A DNA stretch of 64,000 nucleotides from an uncultured Alphaproteobacteria bacterium (GCA_902597795.1 CACJZA010000003.1:1-64000); one strand, 5' to 3'; counted from the first letter of the stretch, positions 1 through 9,116 are shown. Translations and numbers: made by a program. Notes: generated by a model not told the origin, from the letters alone.

Positions 1-992
1 AACTATCAAGTTTACAACCTATGCTACCTTTACTTGAATCTATAGTTCAATCTACAAAACCACTTCTGATTATTGCTGAAGATATTGAAGGTGAAGCATT
101 AGCGACTTTAGTTGTAAATAAACTTAGAGGTGGTCTAAAAATAGCAGCAGTTAAAGCTCCAGGTTTTGGAGATAGAAGAAAAGCTATGTTGGAAGACATT
201 GCAATCTTAACTGGTGGCCAGGTTATAAGTGAGGATCTTGGTATTAAATTAGAAAATGTTAATCTAGAAATGCTAGGAACTGCAAAACGTGTAGTTGTAG
301 ACAAAGAAAATACTACTATCGTTCAAGGTGCTGGTAAAAAGAAAGACATTGAAGGCAGATGTAACCAAATCAGAGCACAAATTGAAGAAACAACTTCTGA
401 CTATGATAGAGAAAAACTTCAAGAAAGACTTGCCAAATTAGCAGGTGGTGTGGCTGTTATCAGAGTTGGTGGAGCTACTGAAGTTGAGGTAAAAGAGAAA
501 AAAGACAGAGTCGAAGATGCAATGCATGCAACAAGAGCAGCCGTTGAAGAGGGTATTGTACCTGGTGGTGGTTCAGCTCTTGCATATGCTACAAATTCAT
601 TGAAATCAGTCAAAACTGCTAATGATGATCAAAAGATAGGTGTTGATATTGTAAGAAGAGCACTCTTTAATCCAATGAGACAAATTGCAGAAAATGCTGG
701 TGTTGATGGAGCAGTAGTAGCTGGTAAAATCCGTGAGAGTAAAGATCATAATATCGGTTATGATGCTCAAATGGACAAATACACTAACATGGTAAATGCT
801 GGTATAATTGATCCAACTAAAGTTGTTAGAACTGCACTACAAGATGCAGCATCTGTAGCTGGTTTACTAATTACAACTGAAGCTATGGTGGCTGATGCTC
901 CTGAAGATAAATCTGCAGCACCTGCAATGCCTGACATGGGCGGCGGAATGGGCGGCATGGGTGGCATGGGCGGCATGGGCGGCATGATGTAA
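1..992 (+). CDS. groEL: Chaperonin GroEL (Hsp60), 3' part; gene starts before the window
   Basis: The reading frame is open from base 3 at the left edge (L-S-S-L-Q-P before the first Met), so this is the C-terminal three fifths of a roughly 550-residue GroEL and the Met at base 21 is internal. Family signatures are visible: [14 protein letters not shown], the [14 protein letters not shown] stretch, [16 protein letters not shown] and [12 protein letters not shown], and [16 protein letters not shown] near the end. It closes with the usual Gly-Gly-Met tail, here several GGM units ending in MM. GroEL forms the double-ring cytosolic folding chamber with GroES. The groES gene, normally just upstream, lies outside the window. 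A strong terminator follows, so this is the end of its operon. rpoH, encoding the usual heat-shock regulator, is about 55 kb away. Confidence 0.97.
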   Translation, partial: LSSLQPMLPLLESIVQSTKPLLIIAEDIEGEALATLVVNKLRGGLKIAAVKAPGFGDRRKAMLEDIAILTGGQVISEDLGIKLENVNLEMLGTAKRVVVDKENTTIVQGAGKKKDIEGRCNQIRAQIEETTSDYDREKLQERLAKLAGGVAVIRVGGATEVEVKEKKDRVEDAMHATRAAVEEGIVPGGGSALAYATNSLKSVKTANDDQKIGVDIVRRALFNPMRQIAENAGVDGAVVAGKIRESKDHNIGYDAQMDKYTNMVNAGIIDPTKVVRTALQDAASVAGLLITTEAMVADAPEDKSAAPAMPDMGGGMGGMGGMGGMGGMM

Positions 993-1013
993 TTATAAAA
1001 TAAATTTTTAAAG

Positions 1014-1043
1014 AAAAGGGCAATTTATTTGCCCTTTTTTTTT
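1014..1043 (+). terminator. Rho-independent terminator after groEL
   Basis: A perfect 10-bp inverted repeat (1014-1023 with 1029-1038, containing GGGC/GCCC) encloses a 5-base loop and runs into nine T residues (1035-1043). It lies 22 bases after the groEL stop. The stop codon of the convergent peroxidase gene sits in the T tract, and the A-rich left arm lets the same hairpin serve that gene too. Confidence 0.9.
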
Positions 1044-1578
1044 AAATTAAATTATCTATGTGATTAGTAATTTTTGAACTGTCTGGCTTTGTCATAGAAG
1101 ACCAAGATTTAATAAGCTGTCCATTTCTATCAAATAAATATTTGTAAAAATTCCACTTTGGTTTTTCGTTATACTCCTCCTCAATCCATGCATAAATTGG
1201 ATGAGCATTACTTCCTTTCACATCCATTGGTGAAGATGTAACAAAACCTACCCCATAATTAACTAAACATATTTGTTTAATATCCTCGGAGTCTAAGTAC
1301 TCTTGATTGAAGGAATTGCTTGTAGTAGCTATTATTGTTAAATCGCTATTTTTATAGTTCAAAAATAAATTTTGGAGGTCAGCATACTGTGGAGTGAAAC
1401 CACACCTAGAAGCTGTGTTCACTATTAAAATTGGCTTACCATCAAACTTCTCTAAATTTACTTGATTACCGTCTATATCTTCAAATGAAAAATCGTATAA
1501 ATTCACTGTATCATTAGCTAATAATGTATTCTTTAAGTTAAGCATAATCAAAAAAACAAGTAAAAATTTTAATTTCAT
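1042..1578 (-). CDS. Glutathione peroxidase-family thiol peroxidase, exported
   Basis: This 178-residue protein has a hydrophobic N-terminal signal (residues 1-21, ending near LLAND) followed by a compact thioredoxin-fold peroxidase domain. NTASRCGFTPQY carries the presumed peroxidatic Cys59, and WNFYKYLFD near residues 142-150 holds the conserved Trp and Asn. The loop that usually reads CNQFGxQEP is SNSFNQE here, so the classical tetrad glutamine appears to be Ser; related bacterial enzymes often have Asp at this place. Such proteins reduce hydroperoxides with glutathione or thioredoxin, and the signal suggests a periplasmic job. It converges on groEL and its start is only 26 bases from the divergent mscS start. 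The family is clear; the reductant and substrate are not. Confidence 0.88.
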   Translation of the reverse strand: MKLKFLLVFLIMLNLKNTLLANDTVNLYDFSFEDIDGNQVNLEKFDGKPILIVNTASRCGFTPQYADLQNLFLNYKNSDLTIIATTSNSFNQEYLDSEDIKQICLVNYGVGFVTSSPMDVKGSNAHPIYAWIEEEYNEKPKWNFYKYLFDRNGQLIKSWSSMTKPDSSKITNHIDNLI

Positions 1579-1604
1579 GTTAGTGAGTAATAAATATATC
1601 GCTT

Positions 1605-2741
1605 ATGGAAACATTCAATAGCTTTACAGACCTTTTTTTTGATGTTTGGAATAACGGTGTTTTTGGCATAAATGCTACAGATATAATAGTAAGCCTTGTA
1701 ATTTTCCTTCTTTTTTATTTACTCAGAAGGCTTATAGCTAGATTTATTCTTAATCGATTATCAAGAATTGTTTCAAGAACTTCCAATCAAATTGATGACG
1801 CTGTTATTGAAGTACTTGATGGGCCATTAAAATTTCTCCCTGTCGTTTTAGGTTTTTTTATAGCTTCTTCATATTTAAATGTTTCTGATAACAAGCAAGA
1901 TTTTTTAGATTTACTAAACAGATCATTAATTACAATTTTTATATTCTGGCTACTGCATCAATTGATTATACCGTTTTCATTTGTAATAAAAAACTTTGAG
2001 TCAAAAATTTCAAAACCTTTAGTTGATTGGACGCTTAAAGGTTTAAAAATTCTTGTTATTGTTCTTGGAGCGGTAGCAATTTTAGAATTGTGGGGAATAA
2101 GAGTGGGACCAGTAATTGCAGGATTAGGTTTATTTGGTGTAGCCGTTGCACTGGGTGCTCAAGATTTATTTAAAAATTTAATTAGTGGTATCATGATACT
2201 AATGGAAAAGAGGTTTACTGTTGGTGATGTTATATTAGTTTCAGGTGAAGTAGAGGGAGTTGTTGAACAAATTGGATTTAGATCAACCCTTGTTAGAAGA
2301 TTTGATTCAACTCCAGTAATGGTTCCAAATTATAAATTTGCAGAGCAGTCTGTAACTAATTACACAAGAAGACATCATCGACGTATAAGATGGCTAATTG
2401 GATTAGAATATAGAACTAGTATTGATCAATTAAAAAATATCAGAGACGAGATAAATAATTTAATTGAAAAAGATGACAACTTTGCAAAAAATCAAAATGC
2501 AAGTTTCTACGTTAGAATAGATAGTTTTTCTGATAGTTCTATCGATATGCTAGTACAAACATTTACTGTTACTAATGAATGGGCAGAATTTTTAAAAATA
2601 AAAGAAAACCTTGCTGTCAAAATAATAGAAATAGTTGAAAATAATGAAGCTGGTTTTGCTTTTCCGAGTCAATCACTTTATGTTGAAAAATTATCAGATG
2701 AAAAAACAGAAATTTTTAACCCTCAATCTACTAAGAAATAA
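1605..2741 (+). CDS. MscS-family small-conductance mechanosensitive channel
   Basis: The 378-residue protein has several N-terminal membrane segments (about 27-45, 75-92, 107-128, 145-162) and then the pore-lining helix at about 170-195, with its Gly/Ala packing pattern (GLGLFGVAVALGAQD). The MscS beta domain follows: FTVGDVILV, VEGVVEQIGFRSTLVRRFD and the VPN motif at 240-242. A C-terminal alpha/beta domain continues to about 355. These inner-membrane channels open under membrane tension to release solutes after osmotic downshift. The stop codon shares its last base with the start of the downstream AI-2E-family gene, so the two are probably co-transcribed and translationally coupled. Confidence 0.93.
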   Translation: METFNSFTDLFFDVWNNGVFGINATDIIVSLVIFLLFYLLRRLIARFILNRLSRIVSRTSNQIDDAVIEVLDGPLKFLPVVLGFFIASSYLNVSDNKQDFLDLLNRSLITIFIFWLLHQLIIPFSFVIKNFESKISKPLVDWTLKGLKILVIVLGAVAILELWGIRVGPVIAGLGLFGVAVALGAQDLFKNLISGIMILMEKRFTVGDVILVSGEVEGVVEQIGFRSTLVRRFDSTPVMVPNYKFAEQSVTNYTRRHHRRIRWLIGLEYRTSIDQLKNIRDEINNLIEKDDNFAKNQNASFYVRIDSFSDSSIDMLVQTFTVTNEWAEFLKIKENLAVKIIEIVENNEAGFAFPSQSLYVEKLSDEKTEIFNPQSTKK

Positions 2742-3745
2742 TGAATGAAAATAATCGTGTAATTTCTGGCTCTCTATTTATATTGGCTAGTATTGCTGTT
2801 GCATTTATTTTAAATTTTTCTCAACCTATAATGGTCCCATTTGTTTTAGCACTTCTTTTAAGGATATTAATTGATCCAATAATTGATTTTCAGACTATAA
2901 ATCTTCGTGTACACAGATTTATTGCAGTTTTAATTAGTATATGTTTAATTGTACTTTTATTTTCAATTATAGTTCCTTTTATTGTTGGTTCTGTAGCAAC
3001 TTTCTTGGAGTCTGCAGATGATTATAATCAAAAAGTAATCATTTTAATTGAGGCAGTCATAATACAGCTTCAAGAATTTGAAATCGATATTGATAGAGAC
3101 ACAATTAGAAATACAATTGCAGAGTTACCCATTACTAATTGGGCTGCAGCTATATTAAGTAATAGTGCGAATTTTATTTCAAAGTTTCTCCTAGTTGTAA
3201 TAATCACTCTTTTTTTATTACTTGGCACTCCTCCTAAAAATACTTCGGATGAGTGGAATGATATTATTAGATTAGTAAAAAAATATATTTTTACAAAATT
3301 TTTAACATCGGCTTTTACAGGTATTGCTGCTGGATTAATTTATTGGTTTTTGGGTTTAGAATTAGCCTTCATCTTTGGCAGCTTAACATTTATTTTAAAT
3401 TTTATTCCAGTTATTGGTTCTGTAATTGCTGTTTTACTTCCATTACCAATTGCTTTCCTTCAATATAATGATCCAACGCTAGTTGTATTAATTATAGTTT
3501 TGCCTACGATTATTCATCAAATAGTAGGAAATTTTGTAGAACCTAAAATATTTGGTGAGAGTTTTGGATTACATCCAATTACGATTATTTTATCTTTAAT
3601 TTTCTGGGGAATGATTTGGGGGTTTATTGGAGTTCTTCTTGCAGCACCCTTAACTGCAATCATCAGAATTTCATTTGAAAGATTTGAAACAACCAAACAA
3701 ATTGCAAGATTATTAGAAGGCAAGATTCATATTAAAGAAAATTAA
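2741..3745 (+). CDS. AI-2E family transporter (PerM/YdiK-like membrane protein)
   Basis: This is a 334-residue polytopic inner-membrane protein with the family layout: N-terminal hydrophobic pairs, a hydrophilic periplasmic stretch around residues 85-135, then a conserved C-terminal bundle with GSLTFILNFIPVIGSVIAV and VEPKIFGESFGLHP. Members export varied small molecules or ions; only some have been linked to autoinducer-2, so the substrate cannot be named. Its ATG overlaps the mscS stop by one base, and a joint role in osmotic or envelope homeostasis is plausible but inferred. The 3' end overlaps the convergent recX gene by 4 bases. Confidence 0.9.
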   Translation: MNENNRVISGSLFILASIAVAFILNFSQPIMVPFVLALLLRILIDPIIDFQTINLRVHRFIAVLISICLIVLLFSIIVPFIVGSVATFLESADDYNQKVIILIEAVIIQLQEFEIDIDRDTIRNTIAELPITNWAAAILSNSANFISKFLLVVIITLFLLLGTPPKNTSDEWNDIIRLVKKYIFTKFLTSAFTGIAAGLIYWFLGLELAFIFGSLTFILNFIPVIGSVIAVLLPLPIAFLQYNDPTLVVLIIVLPTIIHQIVGNFVEPKIFGESFGLHPITIILSLIFWGMIWGFIGVLLAAPLTAIIRISFERFETTKQIARLLEGKIHIKEN

Positions 3746-4227
3746 CTTAATATTTTTTTACATATATCATAACTAAAACCAGCTCTTGCCATTTTTGCTA
3801 ATTTTTTTTCATAGCTTTCATTTTTTTCTAACAAATTCTTTTTCTTAGCAAATATTTTTGCTGACTCTAATTCCCAATTATCGTTATCTTGTTGCATTAA
3901 ATTCAAATTATTTTGTATTTGAGATTTACTTACTCCTTTTTTTATCAGGTAACTAAAAATAAAATTTTTAGATCTACCAGAATTTGATAAAGAAAGAATT
4001 TTTGTTGCGCTATATCTATCATCATCAATAAATTTATTTTTTTCTAATTTAAAAATTATACTTTCGATAATATCTATGAGTTTTTTTTTCTCAAAATTTG
4101 TTACATTTAATCTTAAAATTTTTCTTTTAAGTACACTAACTAAATTATTCTTGGAGGAATCGTATTTACTTAAGTAATCAACTGCATATTTTAAGAGTTT
4201 TTTTTCGTCCACTAAATTAATATACAA
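3742..4227 (-). CDS. recX: Regulatory protein RecX
   Basis: The 161-residue, highly charged, helical protein fits RecX: tandem three-helix repeats, with KNKFIDDDRYSATKIL around residues 60-75, then the R-S-K-x-x-I-x-x-x-L-x-x-K-G-V stretch, and a final ARAGFSYDICKKIL close to the C-terminus. RecX caps and disassembles RecA filaments on single-stranded DNA, restraining recombination and the SOS response. It is not next to recA here. It is divergent from the ABC permease gene (33-base gap). Divergence is high, as usual for this family in AT-rich genomes, but the C-terminal motif is characteristic. Confidence 0.85.
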   Translation of the reverse strand: MYINLVDEKKLLKYAVDYLSKYDSSKNNLVSVLKRKILRLNVTNFEKKKLIDIIESIIFKLEKNKFIDDDRYSATKILSLSNSGRSKNFIFSYLIKKGVSKSQIQNNLNLMQQDNDNWELESAKIFAKKKNLLEKNESYEKKLAKMARAGFSYDICKKILS

Positions 4228-4260
4228 ATAATTTAAATATATTAAAAGAAAACTCCTAAT

Positions 4261-5031
4261 ATGATTTACTATAATTATCTTTGTTTTCTTACATTAGTAA
4301 AAAAAGAAGTCTTTAGATTCTTGAAAGTTGGCATACAAACTGTGATAGGACCAGCTATTAGTTCTTTATTATTTTTAGCAGTTTTTAGCCTAGCCCTAGG
4401 CAGATCTGTAAATTCAATAAATGGTATTGATCTTCCTTATTTTATTGCACCTGGTTTGATAATGATGACGATGCTTCAAAACTCTTTTGCTAATTCGGCA
4501 TCAAGTATTGGTCAATCAAAATTTCAAGGAAATATTGTAGACATATTAATGGCCCCATTAAATAACGTTGAATTAGCATTCGGATTTATAATTGGCTCAG
4601 TTTGCAGGGGTGTTGTGTGTGGTTTAGTAACAACCCTGGGAGTTATGATATTTGTGCCACTTCAGGTTCATTCTTTTACAGCACTATTATTTTTTACATT
4701 AATGGGATGCACAATGATGGGAACTTTGGGAACAATTGTAGGTATTTGGGCAGACAAATGGGATCAGCAACAAGGTATAACTAACTTTATTGTTTTACCG
4801 CTTACTTTTTTATCAGGAACATTCTATTCAATTTCAAGACTTCCTGATTTTTGGCAGACAGTTTCTTCATTTAATCCATTTTTTTATAATATTGATGGTT
4901 TCAGATATGCTTTTACAGGTATTTCTGATAGCTCATTAATTCGTGGATCAATATTCTTAATAATTATTAATATTATATTAATTTTAATATGTTATCTTAT
5001 GTTTCACAAAGGATATAAAATTAAATTTTAA
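4261..5031 (+). CDS. ABC-2 type transporter permease
   Basis: This 256-residue protein has about six membrane helices. An amphipathic N-terminus (KKEVFRFLKVGIQTVIGP) is followed by GLIMMTMLQNSFANSASSI and a central conserved region with NIVDILMAPLNN. The late signature LPLTFLSGTFYSISRLPDFWQ then NPFFYNIDGFRYAF is typical of ABC-2 exporters of the YadH/NodJ type. It would form a dimeric inner-membrane pore powered by a separate ATPase. No ATPase gene lies next to it, so the partner must be encoded elsewhere. The substrate (lipid, polysaccharide or drug) is unknown. The argD gene follows after 2 bases, suggesting shared transcription without an evident functional link. Confidence 0.88.
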   Translation: MIYYNYLCFLTLVKKEVFRFLKVGIQTVIGPAISSLLFLAVFSLALGRSVNSINGIDLPYFIAPGLIMMTMLQNSFANSASSIGQSKFQGNIVDILMAPLNNVELAFGFIIGSVCRGVVCGLVTTLGVMIFVPLQVHSFTALLFFTLMGCTMMGTLGTIVGIWADKWDQQQGITNFIVLPLTFLSGTFYSISRLPDFWQTVSSFNPFFYNIDGFRYAFTGISDSSLIRGSIFLIIINIILILICYLMFHKGYKIKF

Positions 5032-5033
5032 GT

Positions 5034-6212
5034 ATGGTTAGCAAACCTTTATCAAACGTTATGCCAACTTATGGCAATAAAACTCTTGAATTTGTAAAAG
5101 GTAAGGGGAGTTATTTATACACTAATAAAAATAAAAAATATTTAGATTTTGCAAGTGGAATAGCTGTAAACTCTCTCGGTCATTGTCATCCTAAGCTAGT
5201 AGAGGTACTGATTAAGCAATCGAAACAACTCTGGCATGTTTCAAACTTATATAAAATTAAAAAACAAGAACAATTTGCAAATTTACTTTGTAAAAATTCT
5301 TTCGCAGACAAAGTTTTTTTTACTAATTCTGGAACTGAGTCTATTGAATGTGGAATTAAAATAATTAGAGGATATCATTCATATCACAAGACTAAAAAAA
5401 CAGAGATTATAACTTTTGAAGGCGCATTTCATGGAAGAACTTACGGTGCACTTTCAGCACAAAAAAATAAAAAATATTCTAATGGCTTTGGCCCTATGCT
5501 CAAAGGTTTTAAACAAATTGAATTTAATAATGAAAAAAAATTAATATCTGCAATAAATAAAAAAACAGCTGGTATTATCATTGAACCAATTCAAGGGGAA
5601 GGTGGTATTCGTCCTGCTAATTTAAGTTTTTTAAAATTATTAAGAAAAATTTGTAATAAAAATGACATCTTACTTTTTTTTGATGAAGTTCAGTGTGGAT
5701 TTGGAAGATCAGGCAAATTATTCTCACATGAATGGGCAAAAATAAAACCTGATATTATGTCTGTAGCAAAAGGTATAGGATCGGGTTTTCCACTTGGAGC
5801 TTGTATGTCAACAAACAAAGCATGTGTTGCAATGACTAAAGGTAGTCACGGATCAACTTATGGTGGTAATCCGTTAGCTATGAGTGTAGGTTTAGAAGTT
5901 TTAAAAATTATCTCTAATAAAAAATTTCTCTCAAAGATTGATAAAACTGCTAGATATTTTTGGAAAAATTTAAAAAAATTAGAGAGTTCATCTAATATTA
6001 TTTTAGAGGTTAGAGGTGCAGGACTTTTATTGGGAATAAAAACAAATATTAATAATATAGATTTTTCTGAACAATTAAAAAAAAATAAATTACTAAATGT
6101 ACCAGCTGCAGATAACACAGTAAGATTAGCCCCACCACTTATTGTATCTTATAAAGAAATTGATAAATCAATTACAATAATTAGAGAGAGTTTAAAAGAA
6201 TTATCAAGATGA
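5034..6212 (+). CDS. argD: Acetylornithine/succinyldiaminopimelate aminotransferase
   Basis: A class-III PLP aminotransferase of 392 residues. It contains NSGTESIECGIKI (phosphate binding, about 98-110), FEGAFHGRT at 128-136, FDEVQCGFGRSG at 216-227 with the cofactor-contacting Asp, and the Schiff-base lysine at 246 in SVAKGIGSGFPLGA. ArgD transfers an amino group from glutamate to N-acetylglutamate semialdehyde in arginine synthesis, and many ArgD proteins also serve lysine synthesis. The gene overlaps argF by 4 bases (ATGA), the usual alphaproteobacterial argD-argF pairing, which supports this assignment over GABA or ornithine aminotransferase. Confidence 0.93.
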   Translation: MVSKPLSNVMPTYGNKTLEFVKGKGSYLYTNKNKKYLDFASGIAVNSLGHCHPKLVEVLIKQSKQLWHVSNLYKIKKQEQFANLLCKNSFADKVFFTNSGTESIECGIKIIRGYHSYHKTKKTEIITFEGAFHGRTYGALSAQKNKKYSNGFGPMLKGFKQIEFNNEKKLISAINKKTAGIIIEPIQGEGGIRPANLSFLKLLRKICNKNDILLFFDEVQCGFGRSGKLFSHEWAKIKPDIMSVAKGIGSGFPLGACMSTNKACVAMTKGSHGSTYGGNPLAMSVGLEVLKIISNKKFLSKIDKTARYFWKNLKKLESSSNIILEVRGAGLLLGIKTNINNIDFSEQLKKNKLLNVPAADNTVRLAPPLIVSYKEIDKSITIIRESLKELSR

Positions 6213-7102
6213 AACATTTTATTGATATTAATAGTTTTACAAAAAAAGAAATTGATGAAATAATTTCACTCGCTAAAAAAATAAAAAAAAACCCAAAAAA
6301 ATACGCTTCATCTTGCAAGGATAAAACTCTCGGTTTAATTTTTGAAAAACAATCACTAAGAACGAGATTAAGTTTCAATGTAGGAATGCAAAAATTAGGC
6401 GGTTATGTTTTAGAGTTGCAAAGTAAAGATATTGGTTTTGATAATAAAAGAGAAAAATCTGCAGATGTTCTAAATGTTTTAAGTCAATATATTGATTGTG
6501 TAATGATAAGAAATAATAATCACAAACAAATAGTAAATTTAAGTAAAGAAAATATTCTTCCAATAATAAATGGTCTAACTGAATTTAGTCATCCGTGTCA
6601 AATACTTGGGGATTTTTTAACTCTGCTAGAAAATTTTAATAACTATAAAAATTTTAGTATTGTTTGGATAGGTGACTACAACAATGTTTTACGTTCACTG
6701 ATTCAATTACAAAATATTTATAATTTTAAACTTAATGTAGTTGTACCAAATCAAATTTTTAAAAATTATAAAAATGAATTTCTAAAATCTAAGAATAAAA
6801 ATTTAAAATATTTTGATGATCTTTTTCAAGGTGTAAAAAAATCAAATTGCATAATGACTGACGTATGGGTTTCAATGGGTGAGAAAAATAATAAAACAAA
6901 ATATTTTAAAAATTTTACTGTGAATAAAAAAATTATGAGTAATGCTTCAAAAAATGCAATTTTTATGCATTGTTTACCTGCAAAAAGAGGGAAGGAAGTA
7001 ACTTCAGATGTTCTTGATGGTAAAAATTCTGTTGTATTACAGCAAGCAAAAAATAGAATGTATATTCAACAAGCTATATTAATTTATGTACTTAAAAAAT
7101 AG
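6209..7102 (+). CDS. argF: Ornithine carbamoyltransferase
   Basis: At 297 residues it is slightly shorter than most family members. The carbamoyl-phosphate loop reads S49-L-R-T-R53, where most enzymes have S-T-R-T-R. The His-Pro-x-Gln motif (SHPCQILGDFLT) and the ornithine-binding D-V-W-x-S-M-G-E are intact, and the catalytic H-C-L-P is present in MHCLPAKRGKEV. The cytosolic trimer joins carbamoyl phosphate and ornithine to give citrulline. It is translationally coupled to argD. The Thr-to-Leu change in the phosphate loop is the only odd point and could reflect a lineage variant. Confidence 0.93.
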   Translation: MKHFIDINSFTKKEIDEIISLAKKIKKNPKKYASSCKDKTLGLIFEKQSLRTRLSFNVGMQKLGGYVLELQSKDIGFDNKREKSADVLNVLSQYIDCVMIRNNNHKQIVNLSKENILPIINGLTEFSHPCQILGDFLTLLENFNNYKNFSIVWIGDYNNVLRSLIQLQNIYNFKLNVVVPNQIFKNYKNEFLKSKNKNLKYFDDLFQGVKKSNCIMTDVWVSMGEKNNKTKYFKNFTVNKKIMSNASKNAIFMHCLPAKRGKEVTSDVLDGKNSVVLQQAKNRMYIQQAILIYVLKK

Positions 7103-7658
7103 TTTTATTTTAATTTTATTTATTATTCTTTCTTGTCAACCAGTTGAAATATTAAAACCAATTGATATTGATACAACTAGATTTGAAAAAATATCAATAA
7201 ATGCAAAAAAAATTGAAGTTAACCAGAAATACAATTCAGTATTTTCTAAATCTAATATTGAAGAGCAAATAAAAAAATCTCCAATTAATTTAATGGTTGA
7301 ATGGAATAGTCAGAACATTCTTAAACTTGGAAATGAAAACAAGTTAATTGTAAACATTTTAGATGCATCTATTAAAAAAACTGAAATAATGAATGTAGAT
7401 GCTAAAAAATATGAGGAAAAAACTATATTTAATTACGAAGTATTTTATTTAGTTGAATACGAGCTTTATGATAGTAGTAATTTTTTAATAGCTAATTCTA
7501 CAGTAGAGGCTTCAAGATCTACAACTTCTCAAAAATATATTTCTTTAAATGAAACTGAAATAATTATTAATGATTTATTAATCTCAGCAATGAGAGATTA
7601 TATAAATGAAACGAAAAACCAGTTGTCAATTTATATGGGCGATTATTTAAGTTTTTAA
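7086..7658 (+). CDS. Putative lipoprotein of unknown function
   Basis: The 190-residue protein begins with a short lipoprotein signal: hydrophobic ILILFIILSC, with Cys17 in a lipobox-like L-S-C context. It should therefore be lipidated and membrane-anchored facing the periplasm. The rest is a mixed alpha/beta domain with no motif I recognise. It ends in a helix-rich stretch, NDLLISAMRDYINE, followed by a short tail. The start overlaps argF by 17 bases and no later Met is suitable, so translation is probably coupled to argF. In many alphaproteobacteria hslO (Hsp33) follows argF; here this lipoprotein does. Its stop overlaps the convergent trkH by 4 bases. Confidence 0.7.
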   Translation: MYLKNSFILILFIILSCQPVEILKPIDIDTTRFEKISINAKKIEVNQKYNSVFSKSNIEEQIKKSPINLMVEWNSQNILKLGNENKLIVNILDASIKKTEIMNVDAKKYEEKTIFNYEVFYLVEYELYDSSNFLIANSTVEASRSTTSQKYISLNETEIIINDLLISAMRDYINETKNQLSIYMGDYLSF

Positions 7659-9103
7659 CTTCTCCAAAAATTTATAGATAATAAAACTAACACTGTAAAA
7701 ATTTCCAATCTTCCAATAATCATAGTAATTGATAATATCCATTTAGCTCCATTATCTAATAAAAAATAATTTCCGCTAGGACCAATTATTTCACCTAAAC
7801 CAGGACCAACATTTGATATTGCAGAAGCTGCTGCTGAAAAGGCAGTTAAAAAATCTAAATTGAATAAGCTTAAACTTACTGCTGATAAAATAAATAAAAA
7901 TATATACATAAAGAAAAAACCCATTATTGAATTATAAGTATTTTCATTAACCGTTTTACCATTAAATCTCATAACCAAGACTGCATGTGGTTGAGTTAAC
8001 TTTCTAATTTGTGTAATTGCTCCTCTAAACAAAATTTGTAATCTAAATATTTTAATTCCGCCAGTGGTAGATCCTGCACACCCACCTACAAACATAATAA
8101 TTATCATTATTACAATGCCAAAACTGCCCCAATTGGAAAAGTTACTACTTGTATAACCTGTCCCAGTTAAAATTGATGTAATATTGAATAAAGCAATTCT
8201 AAAAGCAGAAATTGCACCCATAGATTGATTAGTAATAAGCCAAATTGTCGTTAACAAAATAATTATAAATAAAATTATAAAGAATAATTTTATTTGATCA
8301 TCTTTAAAAATCAATTTTTTTTGATTATGTAAAAATTGCAAATACAAGACAAATGGCAAACTGCCAACCAACATAAAAATTATGCTTATAATCTCAATTT
8401 GAAAAGAATTAAAATATAAAAAAGATTCATTATAATTTGAAAATCCACCAGTTGAAATCGTAGTCATTGCATGAATAATTGAATCAAAACCGTTCATTCC
8501 ATTCACAAAATACAAAAAGGCACAAATGATTGATAAAGATACGTAAAGTAAAAATAATTCAATTACAAATCGATTAACTTTAGGAATTGTTTTTTCATAA
8601 GGATCATCATGTTCCATATGAAGTAGCTGCATTCCACCAATTTGTAAAGTTGGCAATATAGCCATTGCAAGAACGATAATTCCTATCCCACCAAACCATT
8701 GAAGAAGTGATCTCCAGATTAATATACCTTCTGATAAGTTTTCTAAATTGTTAATAACAGTTGCGCCAGTTGTAGTAATTCCACTAACAGACTCAAAAAA
8801 AGCATCTGTATATGAAAGTGAAGATGATGAATACACAAATGGAATTGCTCCAAAAAGAGATATTACTAACCAAGATGAAATTGTTAATAAAAAAGCTTGT
8901 CTAATTCCAAACTTAATATTTTTTTTTCTAAATGAAAAGTATAAAATTATACCTATAAAAAAAGTTATTAGGCTAGAATAAAAAAACTGTAACCATTCGT
9001 AATTACCATGATAAAGATCAAAGCACATTGGTATTAGCATTGCCAATGCTTCAATACATATTAGTAAACCGATTATGTTTAATATCGACCTAAAGTCTCT
9101 CAT
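7655..9103 (-). CDS. trkH: Trk-type potassium uptake protein TrkH
   Basis: The 482-residue membrane protein has four M1-P-M2 repeats. Each pore loop is recognisable: GITTTGATV, TTISTGGFSN, TGTGYTSSNF and AISNVGPGLGE. A conserved GCAGSTTGGIKIFR segment (about residues 340-353) follows the third repeat. The family imports K+ together with a cytosolic NAD-binding regulator, TrkA, which is not in this window. The N-terminal pair of helices (about 7-57) is also typical. Its start lies 13 bases from the end of apaG, so apaG and trkH are likely co-transcribed. Confidence 0.93.
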   Translation of the reverse strand: MRDFRSILNIIGLLICIEALAMLIPMCFDLYHGNYEWLQFFYSSLITFFIGIILYFSFRKKNIKFGIRQAFLLTISSWLVISLFGAIPFVYSSSSLSYTDAFFESVSGITTTGATVINNLENLSEGILIWRSLLQWFGGIGIIVLAMAILPTLQIGGMQLLHMEHDDPYEKTIPKVNRFVIELFLLYVSLSIICAFLYFVNGMNGFDSIIHAMTTISTGGFSNYNESFLYFNSFQIEIISIIFMLVGSLPFVLYLQFLHNQKKLIFKDDQIKLFFIILFIIILLTTIWLITNQSMGAISAFRIALFNITSILTGTGYTSSNFSNWGSFGIVIMIIIMFVGGCAGSTTGGIKIFRLQILFRGAITQIRKLTQPHAVLVMRFNGKTVNENTYNSIMGFFFMYIFLFILSAVSLSLFNLDFLTAFSAAASAISNVGPGLGEIIGPSGNYFLLDNGAKWILSITMIIGRLEIFTVLVLLSINFWRS

Positions 9104-9116
9104 CTGTTTATATAAG

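Noticed and set aside
950-990. Tandem ggcatgggc repeats
   Set aside because: They encode the normal GroEL Gly-Gly-Met tail, not a separate repeat element.
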